Origin: Fennellomyces sp. T-0311
Lineage: Eukaryota; Mucoromycota; Mucoromycetes; Mucorales; Lichtheimiaceae
Length of the DNA stretch: 64,000 nucleotides
NCBI GenBank assembly: GCA_025266875.1
Contig: JALLLT010000025.1
Span: 372,001-436,000 of the forward strand
Direction: 5' to 3'
Positions 52,334 to 64,000 of the stretch are shown here, piece by piece. The notes beneath the pieces are model-generated. The model was given only the letters and a program-made list of their open reading frames with translations. It did no database searches and had not been told where the DNA came from. Position numbers and translations under genes: made by a program. Numbering within the stretch: position 1 is the stretch's first letter; the number at the start of each line of letters is the position of its first letter.

Positions 52334-54485
52334 TGCAATACTTCGACAATGAAGAGTTGGTAATGAAAAAATATCCTTATCAAGAGCGCTAGTATATGTA
52401 TATAATTTTTTTCGATTGCAGTATGTTGTCGTTCTCTAATTCACTCACAGTCCACGTATCAACTGAATTTTGAGAACTTGTCAACCATGGACGTAGAAAT
52501 CTTGTAAATAAGCTTCCCAATACCAGCTTATTGTTCCAAAGTAACCTGTAGACAAAAAGACGTCTAGTTATTTACCGCACTCCTTCAGATCGCCCAGCTT
52601 CTCGTTTCACTCAGAGTCAATATCAAAATGCGGATAGAACTAGGTATTGTCGACTTTATCGTACATGTTTTGGTACAATGCAATAATATTGATAATTACT
52701 TGTATAAATGCCTTGCGTCAGATACATTATAGCTATGCATTTGTTTTTTCCCGTAGCATTTTAAGGAATACATTATAATGACACTTTATAAACCGAGAGC
52801 ATCACGGGGTTGTGTGTAGACCTACGTTAATAAAAAATGCACTTTTTTGTACGTGTTGCTGATGAATATCTTCAAAATAAATGAAAAATGGTAAGCTCTA
52901 GACACATATAGAACAACCGATGTATAAGGTACGCTCGATTACATTCATTTTACATTTGAAGGTACAAAGGCTGGACCCGTCGTAAAAGTACATTCCAACA
53001 CGTTATACCCATAAAAAATGAACTACAAGGCAATGCACCTTCCTGAATCAACACCGATAACCATTAAACCTTCATGCTCCTTGCATTTGAATTTTCCCGC
53101 ATCTACTTGAAGATCCGTACTACGCGATAATTACAACCCAGCAATGCGGACCATTACAAATACTACTTATACGCTCACACGGCACATCCTTCTAATGGAC
53201 TTTGAAATAAAATGTGTCACGACCATGTCATGTATGCGTTCGTATCATCAAGTAGCAGCGTATGATGGAAAATAGTTTTAAACGTATCTAGAAAGCATGA
53301 TCAGCCATCTGAGATGCATAAATTTTATATATGCTTTACTGAGTAGTGCTACACAATGTTTAAATGGATTTTTTGCAAGAGCGACTACGAACCGTTGCGA
53401 TACTAGCATATATATGGGTGTTTCATTTCGTTAATTTAATAAGACGGTCCACACATAATAATGAAAAAGGCAGTGTCATACATAGATCCCAAGTTGTTGA
53501 ACTACTGAAATAAAAGCTTATTCTATCGAAGACGTAGTCACTTTATGACCAAGAGTAACGATACTCTCTATTATGCACATCAATTCTCCAGGCACATCAC
53601 TAATAATGATCGGTCACACATTTGCCAACTTAATCAGCAACAGCTGTATCTCGTTAATTTAGGTCCACATGTCACGAACTGTCTGAGCAGCTATTGTACG
53701 ACACGTTCAGCAAGCCTGTGAAAGCTTCATCTGGATGACGACATAGATGTAATTTACGATAAATGTCTGACAGAAGGCAACAAGCAGTAGCTACATCAGC
53801 ACTCTCAACATTACCCCTTACTTTTGTGTAAAGTGACAGCAATAATTGAAAAAGCATATTGAGCTGGATACGGGTATATACGTACATCAGCTGAAAACGA
53901 CGAGTAGATATAAATTACAGGGGAAAGGCCTGGATGCCAATTCGTTTTCCGTCCTGTCATTCTGCCGACAAAGGCTCGTGTTGCACGGGACAGGGCATTA
54001 AATATAGAATCATGTGTCGCAGACATATTAGGAAGCGATCAATAAAAGCAATTATACAAGAACAGGAGCAAAAAATGAAAAGATATGTGGCAACAACGAG
54101 GGCTAATCACACGGTTATCTTCTTAGGTCAACGAAACGCTGGTTATGAAATGCATTCAAATAATGCCAACTATAGAAAATTGGAGAGCATCAAAAGGAAA
54201 TCTACAGTATAAGGAAGAAACGGGGGTGCTCGTCTAACAAGGTTAATGCTTCAGTTTGCGAATCGATCCAATATGTTGTTGAAATAAAGTGTATCTTTTA
54301 CTAATACGCATGATGGACCATTGGTATGATTACTCGAGATACGCAGCCTCCAAAAAGCCACAGCTTTATTTCTGCTGTTGATGGTGCGTGGAAATAACTG
54401 CTTTCTTGAATCGTTACTTTAATAGGATTCAAGTATCCATTTCGGGAAATCAGCTGTGCCTCATACGCCTTTTCTTTATGCTATT
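52334..54485. other. Intergenic, no supported gene
   Basis: AT-rich, with a few frames of 70-90 codons (53811-54026 minus, 53934-54212 plus) that overlap and have no motif. The right end carries the DNA ligase IV promoter. Confidence 0.45.
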
Positions 54486-57400
54486 ATGGCAGATGCCCTA
54501 CTATTCAGCAATCTATGCTCGCTCATGGAAAGCATTGCCGATCAACGCGGCACCGATCTAAAGAAACGTCGATTCGAGCGATTCCTCTACGATTATCGAG
54601 CCAAGTACGGATTCGACGTATACGATGCCATGCGCCTGTTGCTTCCTCATGTAATAACGGTTGTCAAAGCAATCGAAAAAGAGTACTTACACATTACAGC
54701 TGGACAAACGACTATATCAACTCAAGGAATCAAAACTGGCCAAAGTGTACATTGATGCCCTTGGGCTTGGTCGTCACACAGCCGATGCTCAAGATCTATC
54801 AAACTTTAAGCAACCCGGTAGCTCGTCCAACAAATACGTCGTACGTTGTTTTGTTTGTTGGATCGAACGTCAATTGTAACGCGTAACGTGTGTAGAAATC
54901 GACAGGTGATTTTGCTGGCGTCGCGTTCAGCAAGATACAGGATCGGTCGACTGTGCAAAAGCCGACGCAGACCATCCTGGATGTCAATGAACTACTGGAT
55001 ATGCTTTCAACTTCGGATGAAAAGTCTAACATCAAGCTGTTTAAAAAGATCGTCAACGTTTACACCGCGTTCGAACAGAAATGGCTGATTCGGATTATCC
55101 TCAAAGGTAGTGCATAAGAGTGTGCCCTTCCTTTTCTTTTTGCTAAAGGATAAGACCAGATTTAAAGATGGGGATGACGGACAACTCGATTTTCCAAGTG
55201 TACCATCCGCAGGCACGTGAGATGTATGCAGTGTGTAGCAACCTTGAAAAGGTGTGCAAGGATTTGCAAGATCCATTCGTGAAACTCAACCGATCAGTAT
55301 GTTGTTTGGATGATCTATCGCTGTATACCGGTTATTAACACGTTTGCAGACGATTGGTTTGTTTCATCCATTCAAGCCTCAATTGGGCCAGAAGCAAGTA
55401 CCAAAAGACGTGCGTCCTGTTGCGCATGAAGGAAAATTCTATATCGAGGAAAAACTTGACGGAGAGAGAATTCAGATGCATTACGAACGCAAGACCCAAC
55501 AGTTCAAATGGTTTTCTCGGTAACTTCTGTTTTATTTTCTTTAAAAAAAGACAGCTAATTACTTTGCGACAGACGCTCAACGGATTATACTAAATTATAC
55601 GGTGGGAAGCCTGTCCCCAATATACTTGCTGGAGCCATTGTCGATTGTCTCAAAGCAGACAGGTAAGTGCATAACCTACGGAATTAGTTAAATTTACCAA
55701 GCTGCAAGTAGCCTTGTTCTTGATGGTGAAATGCTGAGTTATGACCCCAAATTGGATGTATTTCTGCCCTTTGGCACCCTGAAGACATCGGCAAAAGGTA
55801 AATTATCAAGCCAAAAAAAAAGAAAAAACAAAAGGTGACTAATCATCTGATAGATATGAGTATGGATCCGCACAAGGCGCGTCCATGCTGTAAGTTCAAT
55901 ACTCCCATTGGAGGAGAAAATGTGAGGCTGACGTTATATGGTAGTTGTTGTGTTTGATATTGTGTACTGCAACGGCAATCCATTGCTTGACTATCCGCTC
56001 AGTGACCGAATCCAGATCCTCGACAAAGTTGTCAAGGAAAAGAAGGGCTACATCCATCTGTTGCCACGGGAAATCAAATCAACGTTCCAAGATATCATCG
56101 AAGCCCTGGACAGAGCCATGACCCTTCGACAGGAAGGCCTGGTGATCAAGAATCCTGGCTCGGTGTATGAGCCTGGTACTCGTAACATCACTTGGATCAA
56201 GCTGAAACCGGATTATATCGACAGTCTGAACGACAACTGTGATTTACTTGTCATTGGTAAGCCAGTGCTTTCGTATGCGAAAAAGACATCTTGGCTAATA
56301 CTTATATATAGGTGCTCGATATGGCTCGGGTAAGCTTCGTGGTGGTCGCCTGAGCCAGTTTATGTGTGCAATTCGTGATGATCGAATTCCTGACACTGAG
56401 GAGCCAAGATTCCTGACGTTCTGTATGATCGGCACGGGATACACTGTGGATGAACTGGAGACGTTCAGGTAAGACTTGTAAAAAAAAAGCTGTGACCATC
56501 GGTTTGCTTAGAAAAGTACTGCAAACAGAAAAAAGTTCGAACAACTTGAACCTTATGACTCTCGAAAACAGCCATCGTGGCTGGTTCATCCGCAAAAGTC
56601 CAACGAAAACCCAGAAGTGATCGTCGATTACAGAAGGTAAACGATGGTAGTATCGTACTCATAACTCGTTACTAAATATACTTGAAGATCGGTTGTTGTT
56701 GAAGTTAAAGCATCTGAGATCATCTGGGGCAGTATGTATTGTACTTCCAACGGGAGGATACGGATGCTCAACGTTTTTGTTAGATATGTACGGAGCAGGA
56801 AACACATTACGGTTTCCTCGTTTCATGAGGTTTAGAGAGGACAAGTCATGGCAAGATATCATGACTTGGAGTGGTAAGTGATATAACCAATTTCTCGGGA
56901 ACGACCACTGATGCCTTTGCAGAAATGAACGAAGCTCGCCGTGCAGGCACTCTTAGTGGAACCAAGCGAAATGCAACGGAAAAGGACTTTTCGTAAGCGC
57001 CATTACCCCGTGCCTTTTGAGATGTATATTTACCAGAAAGCATAGTGGACAATCGAAAAAGCGCAAGACCACTAGCACTCGCAAGGTTGGCTTTTTGGGA
57101 TTGCAACAATGACAGCGTTACTAAAAAGAGAGATAGCCCAAGCAGCTTGTGTTTAGTCAGCAAGGCGTTGACACGCGAGGCATCAAGACCAAATCGGCAC
57201 TTTTTTCAGACATATCATTCTGTAAGTTGAGACTGTTGAACTTAATTTTTTTCCTGCTAACATATCTTTATATAGATGTTGTCACCGGCGACGATGGAGC
57301 ATCCAAAGCTGACCTGGAAACCATGATCAAAGAAAACGGTGGCAAATTTTTGCAGACAGTGCATGGTGTCGATCACATTATTGCTGGAACCCAAAGTATG

Positions 57401-58299
57401 GGTGGATAGATGACCATCCCTCTCTCATTGCTAATGTATATGCATATAGCTGCTCGTGTGAACGGCATTATCAACAAAAATCAAAACGACGTCGTACTTC
57501 CGCAATGGGTTATTGACTGTGTGGAGCAACAGGACTTGCTTTCACTTGCACCCAAGTACATGTTACACACATTGGAAAAGACCAAGGAAGTGTTCCGTGA
57601 AGAGATGGATCAGTATGGGGATTCGTATATCCAAGATGCTACTGAGCAGAGTCTGCGTGAGGTAAGCCGTCCACGCATTAGGTGAGATGATGCTGAGCCT
57701 TTTGGTTTTCAGGTCATGTCACGAATTCCTGTTGATGGTGATATGGACAAGTGTCGTGCCTTGGCGTACGAGATCCAGCAACGGTACTTTGCAAACCAGG
57801 ATTTACCTGGACTCATTTTCTTGCGCGTCAATGCGTATATCGATGATGTTTCACCCGAACCACTAAAAAACGATATGGATATCTCGATGGATTGGGTCAA
57901 AGCACAGAGGTCTCACGAATTAATGTCCTTTGCAGCAACTCAGATTGAGTTTCGTGGCGGACAGATCATAATGGATGTCGGGCCAGGAATCACTCACGTG
58001 GTGTTTGATCCAGATAATCTGCAACGTCTCCAGGAGCTTACGAATGCATTCAAAAAGTATGCTTATAAAACATGTTGTTGTGGATATATTGCTAAGATCG
58101 AAGTCAAAAGATTACCGCTCTTGCCTTGGTTTGTCACGACGGACTGGATCGATGCTTGTGTCAAAGCAAGGACCATGGTTGATGAACGACGTAGGTTTTT
58201 CATAGTACTCGTGAGCTGCTTCCTTACTGTTTTATTTGATTAGCTTACGAGCCGAAAATCCCTCATTCAGCAGAAAGAACTGTAACCCATCTTGTGTAA
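54486..58299 (+). CDS. LIG4: DNA ligase IV
   Basis: Twenty-one exons, join(54486..54650, 54700..54840, 54896..55106, 55160..55296, 55350..55519, 55573..55662, 55709..55797, 55854..55889, 55945..56256, 56312..56468, 56529..56636, 56688..56731, 56784..56873, 56923..56992, 57037..57085, 57137..57221, 57276..57395, 57450..57661, 57713..58056, 58111..58190, 58244..58299), 921 aa. The N-terminal DNA-binding domain leads to the nucleotidyl-transferase core with the catalytic Lys in EEKLDGERIQMHY, then LDGEML, VVFDIVYCNG, RQEGLVIKNPGSVY and WIKLKPDY, an OB-fold with LRFPRFMRFREDK, and two BRCT repeats (DLETMIKENGGKFLQTV..DHIIAGT and WFVTTDWIDAC). The enzyme seals double-strand breaks in non-homologous end joining with XRCC4/Lif1. 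The intron after exon 15 has a weak donor (gttggc). Confidence 0.94.
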
Positions 58300-58730
58300 A
58301 AAGTCAACAGTGTACATAGTCATGTGAATACCTGCAATAATTTTCGCTTAGCAATATATATATAAACCTTTCCTCAATTGCAAACAATACAAAAGACTCT
58401 TCTCCTTCACAGTGATTACCACGGTCCTTTCGCGCCACCATAAAACCAAGACATGTGGATCTGCATACTGCGCATTACAAATATTGACCACTTATCTCAT
58501 CATAACCAATTTTATCATACACAATCCATTCCTTTTAATATGAATCTGAATTTTGCTCATACGTACAGGAACAAGAGATATATGTCGTAACCCCTTTAGT
58601 TCAAATTCTACCAAAACTGTGATCGCAATTTACCTCCTAAAATGACCATTCTTCTAGAAATAAGAACTACTGCTAATTTAATCCCATTCTCATTTTGACA
58701 CATCTTTATCAAACTTCAGACAAAAGAAAA
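58300..58730. promoter_or_regulatory. Upstream region of the GH25 gene
   Basis: 430 bp between LIG4 and the GH25 gene. It holds a TATATATATAAA run near 58358-58369 and pyrimidine-rich stretches near 58400-58420 and 58500-58640. It may also contain the LIG4 3-prime end signals. No gene. Confidence 0.35.
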
Positions 58731-59632
58731 ATGAAATTTTCTACTTTACTGACCGTCTCTCTGAGTATCCTTGGAGCCAACGTTGCACAAGCAAAACTTG
58801 CGATCGATACTTTTGATCTGACACAACCATCAGTTTCACTTCTATGTGCCCACGACGAAGGTTTTGACGGTATTGCCCTTGGAAGCTATTCGGTATGTTT
58901 TACAAAACAATCAATATCTTTTCCAATATCTGAGCCAATTTGATAGGAAGGCCAACCGCAACCTTACTGTTCGAACAAATATATGGGTGCGAAATATAGC
59001 GGGTTTACCGATATCGATTTATCTTTTCGCCCTTGTGTTCATAGGGGTTGTACTTCCCCTGAACAGCAAGTCCAGGGATTCTTGACTTTTGTCAATGGAA
59101 AACAAATGGCCTATCGATATATATGGTTACATGTCGAATCTGGGAGCTGGTTAACACCAGAAGAGAATCGACAAAGTATGAGACGTGGTCAAATGTAAAC
59201 GCCAGCTCTAATTTTTCCTCTTTTTTTTTTTTCTAGCACTGCAAAAGTTGAAGACCGCTTTAGGTGCTGTATCGGGAATATCTTTTTCAAGGTGGGGTGT
59301 CAAGACCAGTCGCGCCGAATGGGAAGCAATCACCGGCTCAGCAGATTGGGAACTTGATAATAAAGTACCCTTGTGGTACTCGGTAAGCCTCAAGGAAAAG
59401 ATATCTTTGCTATGTAGCTGTAACAACTAATTTTTATAGAATAATGATGGCGCACCTAATTTCAGTGACTATATCCCTTTCGGTGGCTGGCAAGCACCCT
59501 ATGCAAAAGTATGGAAATGCAATTGTACTACTATGTGCTTTGACATTATGTTGACCAAATTCACTTTAGCAATATGCCAAGGATGTTCACATTTGCGGAG
59601 CAACGTTCAGCGAGAGCTATTACGCGTATTAA
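58731..59632 (+). CDS. Secreted GH25 lysozyme-like protein
   Basis: Five exons, join(58731..58892, 58947..59175, 59237..59382, 59440..59508, 59570..59632), 222 aa. A signal peptide (FSTLLTVSLSILGANVAQA) is followed by one glycoside hydrolase 25 domain of the nematode/Dictyostelium type: AIDTFDLTQPSVSLLCAHDEGFDGIALGSY, EGQPQPYCSNKYMGAKYSGFTDIDLSFRPCVHRGC, YIWLHVESGSWLTPEENRQ, AVSGISFSRWGVKTSRAEWEAITG, KVPLWYSNNDGAPNFSDYIPFGGWQAPYAKQYAKDVHICGATFSESYY. GH25 enzymes cut bacterial peptidoglycan. The catalytic pair is Asp (here IDTFD) and the Glu of DIE; this protein has HVES, so the Glu is kept but its neighbours differ and activity is not certain. Confidence 0.87.
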
Positions 59633-61343
59633 CTCTCTACTTTGATTTCATCACTTTATATCAATTGGTGCAAAGCGTACCTTTTCATACATAATACATA
59701 AGCGGCTCTTTTAATTCTCTTGAAGGCAATAAATGGATCATAACTAGGGCTTTTTTTTGCTCGTAAAATAAATATAAAGCGTTATAGGTAACTGTTAGCT
59801 AGGTTCGCATCGTGTCAGTAGTCCATATCGTCTGTTAAGCTAGCTTAACTGAAACCCTAACTAAGCGGTCTCAATTCGGTATATAAATATGGATAAACCA
59901 AAGCGGCTTACCTGAATACGAATTTCGTTTGTACGTAATGTGTGCTGAAAAAAGAAACAAAAGTGCTTACTGCAACATAATTGACTTCGTTCAACGACAC
60001 CCTTCTTACATGGTGTTGTTTTATCAGATATTGTGATACCAGAACAGGTCACTTACTCTCCAGTGTCTGTCATCGCGCAGCAAATTTTACCGAAATGCTG
60101 TTTGTAATTACACATCGTAATCTCGACTAACTCGATCTAAATCTTGCTCTGTGATAGTTTGATATATTGGAAAATTCTGTTCCTCCGCTACAACGGTCTT
60201 AAAAATATGTGGGCTTATCTGATGGAGCTATAGATATGATAAGAATCGCATTGTGCGCAAATGAAAGAGAGCCAAACGGGAAGCGACAAATGATATAACA
60301 TTTTAATGCTGCTTCCTACAGATGCCTTGCTTTACACCGTCATCCGCTTCAGTAGTCGCAACTACGCTGTACTCAAACACATAGCTCTTTTGGCGAAGAC
60401 TATACCGGATCCTCTTTTAGTTCTGAATTCCAGCACAAACGCTACTTGGCTTATACGTTTCACGCGTTGCGCGCCACCCAGGTTTAAGCTTAACGACAAG
60501 ACAGAAGCTCTGTCGGTTTTTGTCAGCAGAAAGGAAGAGGTGTCGCTAAAGAATATTGATATCGTCATACCCTGACACACAGTGCAGAAATATTCAGTCT
60601 TGTGCCATCTCATTTTAGTAACGGTAGGTGATACATATGTATCTAATGGTTTTCGTTCATGCATATGTCGGTAGCTCAAACTTTAGGATACACTAATTAC
60701 CATAATAGCGATTTTTTTAGAATAAGAAACCTGAAGGCTATTAATCGGGTATCTTTTAATAACATCGATGATGCTGCTGCGAAATACGCAGCTATAGAAA
60801 CGGTGAATTGGATCATCGGCCCTGCCCAAATCGATCAATTTATGCTTTCATTGTCATACGCCTTGATTTGGAGCTTACTAAATAAGTCAGTAGAAAGAGA
60901 TCGTTGATAATGCAGATGCGGGCGAAAGGCTATCGCTTTGATGCATTGCACTTACATAAACTCGCATAGCTCTAGTTACCAAAACTAATGGTTACAACCG
61001 ATATTCGGGAACAGTATCTGACTACATCGGAAAAGTTTCTCATCGGAGTTACCTTCCCAGAGCCATTTGTGCCTTTAGCTTGGAATGCATGCCATTCGAT
61101 GTCATTTAGGGCCATCCAAAGGATCCATTGTCTTTGGTGCCTCTGGATGTCCATATAACGCCTTTCATGCCTTTGGTAGGACAACCATTCCTATTTCAGA
61201 GCCGTTCCCATATCTGATAGTATCCGACACAACGTTACGCTTAATTCCCTTCTCTAATAAACTCCAAAAAGTAACCCAAGTATTACAATCTATACGTATC
61301 ATGACATAAAAATTACGATGCTACGATTAAATATCCATAAATA
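59633..61343. other. Intergenic, no supported gene
   Basis: Flank of the transposase gene. Frames at 60306-60575, 60362-60679 and 60659-60907 overlap on opposite strands without motifs. I searched by eye for terminal inverted repeats of the element and found none convincing. Confidence 0.4.
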
Positions 61344-64000
61344 CTATTGTCGATCGTTACGATTGGCAGTATCTTTTGGTGGTCGACCACGTTTCTTGGG
61401 CAGATTGGTAGCGAATCGTCGCCAGCAATCTTGATCTATGTCCTGTACCAGCAAATATTGCTCGTACTGTCCAGGTGAAGATGTTTCTGTCCTATAATCA
61501 GGAACCACATATGCTGCCCTTTCAATCCGGTCCGCATCGATAACATTTCGATTCCCCTTGTATCTCGAGTGCGGAGATTGAAGTACAGGAGAACCGGTTG
61601 GATGGCGTACCGCTTTAAATGGATAGTCTTGTATGAGTGCCAGATCTAATTCCTCTTCGCCGTAATCCATCTTGAAAAACATAAGTGCCTGTCCAACACG
61701 AATAGGGGCATCGTTATCGTCCTCAATCCTATAAAGAACGAAATCCATCCGGACACTTTGGCGGTAGTTAAGATTTGCTCGGATGATATCCTCGTAACAG
61801 TCCCCTTCATCGTCATAGTCGTACACGCGTAGCTCTTTGAACACTTTAACCTATAATGTACGAAATTAGTTGTATGTTTACTGGGAAGATGCTTTGAACA
61901 GTGTGTGCATTGATGATCTACCTTTTTTACTTCCACTCTTGGCATATTATAACGCTTCTTTCGTCCTAGCCTATTCAATTTCACATCATCGATGTATCCT
62001 TCGATTATAGATTCTAAATCTTTGTATAGATTGTTTTCCGATAGGGAATCTATTGTTGTTTCGCCGTTGTCCGGAGACATAAACTTGTGCTCTGTTATTC
62101 GATTCGAAAACTTGCTGGTGTCAGAAAAAGGTTTGGTAGAGCTCGTCATCACCAGAAGTGCGTCACGAACGCTTATGAATTCTACCGCCTTATCTCATGC
62201 TGTTTAAGTAAAGATCCTTCAACTACATAAATCTAAAAAATATGTTCACTGACTTGTCCTGTGAAAGTGGAGCGTTGCCTGTTTGTTCGTTTTGCTGGCT
62301 TTTTCGCGTCGAACTTATGCTGATTTTCGGTTTGTGTTGTACTGTAGTTACAAATTATTCCTTTTTCGCGAATGTCACCGACATATTTGGAAAGTGCATG
62401 CTGCTTCGGGAAGTTGAGACCAGTCTAAAATGTTCAATAGGTTATGTTTATACGTTAGTATAAGCGCTATGCTCTACTATTGTTTCTTATATCCGCTTTT
62501 TACAACTCACCGGTGACAAAGGAATGAATATAGAGCTAGACTGAACATAGTTCTCCAAAGTTTCTTCCATAAAAGTCAGCGATGTTTCATCATGTTCTTT
62601 TGCCGCTGCTAGAAACCAAAAGTCAATGAAGTATCTAAAGCACATTGCTGCCTGCGATGGGATTAAATCGTAGACGCAAGGTAGCAGGCACTATCGTATG
62701 AATAAAAACACACAGTTAGATACAAGTGTTGATTAGAGGAGCCAATACTGCTTTGCTATCACCTTCATACAATCAACAAGTTCGTGATATGTCGCATTTT
62801 TTAAGCATGATGGCAAAATACCGTTCTCGAAATGTCGTAAACCACGATATCTTGGTAGGTTTCTCGCCCTTTGTCACATAATAATTAATAAAGGACGTAT
62901 TCAATAGAGCGGAAACATTTCAAGTTACCGTGCAGTAACCGTGTCCAATGCCTCATTTCCATGCTCATTGACTATAAGTTCCTCGATAAAGCTCATAAGG
63001 TGATCACCAAGAACACCTCCTAGCTGGTGCAAGTCATCTGCTAGTAATGCTGAATGTATGTCAAATCGTGGCAAGTCCCAAAATGCATTCTAGCCGCCCA
63101 TGTCGCGTTCGTTAATTGGTTGTTATATATATGCATTACAAATGGAGACGTTTGTAAAAGTACTCACATATACTGGATGTATCGAATGCTCTTTACAGAT
63201 GTCCTCTGCCTTACTTTTATTCGGTGCGCCTTTTACCTCCCAATACAGTTCTTTCGAATCCTTGTTAGTTCGAGGTTTAGCACATGGATGCTTTGAGGAA
63301 GGATCATGCAGCAAGTCCTTTGTTATGGTACACCGAGGACAGGGACATTTAGTACTGTCGCCTTGGCGAGTTGTTGCAAGTAAGCACCTTTACCGGCACT
63401 CGTTAATGCTATTCCTGTTTTTTTTCTATACATATTTCGAACTCACTGTTCAGGATAATCAGCGGTATACGCTGCGAGGAATGGAACGCAATTATAGAGC
63501 AAGTTCATTGGACCACGCATCAGAAATCTTTTATAAACTTGTTAGTTCACAAGAGTATAAATTATATATCGTACGCTTACTCGTTTTTCTTGGTGAAAGG
63601 CTCCAATATAACGGACATTGCATGATGGAATATTGCTTTCTTTGCAATGCGGAACCAATCCGATTTGCCGTACGCCTTCGATTCAATAATTGGAAGATAA
63701 GCGAGCGTACGAGCAGATCTAGAGCTGTACTTGTTACGAATCGACATTGGTACGTTTCCTACATGCAATATTTTTATGAGTTTGAAGTGCAAATGTAAGC
63801 CTTAACCCACCGAGCTTAATATACACCGGCCAAGCTTTATAGCGCTGATTTTCCCAGATCACAGTTTGATCCGATGACAGCATTATGGACAAGACAACTT
63901 TATCCTTTCCGATCTCTTCCTATATAGTCAATAGTAACGCCTTGCTATTAGACTATTTGTATCAAGGCAAAACTGTAAAGCATTTCATATCGCGGGGTAG
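61344..64000 (-). mobile_element. Plavaka-like DDE transposase gene (5-prime end outside window)
   Basis: Reading leftwards from the window edge in many exons: LSSDQTVIWENQRYKAWPVYIKLGNVPMSIRNKYSS with RTLAYLPII, then NLLYNCVPFLAAYTADYPEQCLLATTRQGDSTKCPCPRC, then LPRFDIHSALLADDLHQLGGVLGDHL, then TVTARYRGLRHFENGI, AAMCFRYFIDFWFLAAAKEHDE, NFPKQHALSKYVGDIREKGIICNYSTTQTENQHKF, then AVEFISVRDAL and a C-terminal region RANLNYRQSVRMDFVLYRIEDD...RPTGSP-type to a basic RPPK tail. This is the order of Plavaka/CACTA-related transposases of fungi. Downstream exons include 62511..62651, 62254..62424, 61922..62188 and 61344..61850. I saw no stops inside the reconstructed exons, so it may be intact. Confidence 0.75.

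Noticed and set aside
63100..63798. 232-codon plus-strand open frame
   Set aside because: It lies opposite well-matched transposase exons on the minus strand, and has no family motif.

Overview
The window is nuclear DNA of a filamentous fungus, most likely an early-diverging Mucoromycota / Mucorales-type mould. The evidence is many very short introns (mostly 47-66 nt, GTRNGT...YAG), an F-box/LRR protein with a TPR-like leader, a decayed F-box/LRR copy, a Plavaka-like transposase, a HET-like pseudogene and generally animal-like gene content (DNAJC3, TMEM18, PXMP4, LIPT2). The species cannot be named from the sequence alone. Exon joins given here were worked out by hand from reading frame, splice signals and family motifs; every multi-exon total is divisible by three.

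Layout. 0.3-1.5 kb (-): KCH-family potassium channel/transporter. 2.2-4.2 kb (-): decayed F-box/LRR gene. 5.9-6.4 kb (-): secreted CAP/PR-1 protein. 6.6-7.2 kb (-): TMEM18-like membrane protein. 7.6-9.5 kb (+): ER co-chaperone DNAJC3/P58IPK. 9.5-11.7 kb (-): F-box/LRR protein. 13.3-14.5 kb (+): HET-like pseudogene. 15.9-20.3 and 21.5-25.8 kb (-): two tandem full-length ABCB (MDR-type) transporters with identical exon lengths, including a 17-nt microexon. 26-33 kb: gene-poor, repeat-rich DNA with one possible small membrane protein (30.4-30.8 kb). 33.4-35.3 kb (-): mitochondrial PPR protein. 35.7-37.2 kb (-): reduced EXO1/XPG-family nuclease-like protein. 37.2-40.2 kb: relic sequence. 40.3-41.0 kb (-): peroxisomal PXMP4. 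42.0-46.3 kb (+): peroxisomal AAA ATPase PEX1. 46.6-48.1 kb (+): MEF2-type MADS-box factor. 48.2-49.2 kb (+): lipoyl(octanoyl)transferase. 49.2-49.9 kb (-): SAP-domain protein. 51.6-52.3 kb (-): thaumatin-like pseudogene. 54.5-58.3 kb (+): DNA ligase IV. 58.7-59.6 kb (+): secreted GH25 lysozyme-like protein. 61.3 kb to the window end (-): Plavaka-like DDE transposase, open at its 5-prime end.

Functional themes are peroxisome biogenesis (PXMP4 and PEX1, divergently arranged), DNA end processing and joining (EXO1-like, LIG4), membrane export (the ABCB pair), secretion and ER quality control (DNAJC3, CAP, GH25) and organelle gene expression and cofactors (PPR, LIPT2). These are co-located rather than in operons. 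The most unusual material is the duplicated ABCB locus (apparent gene conversion tract, conserved promoter block, conserved microexon), the nuclease-like gene that has lost parts of its catalytic signature, and three graded pseudogenes. I did not find a clearly new multi-gene system.
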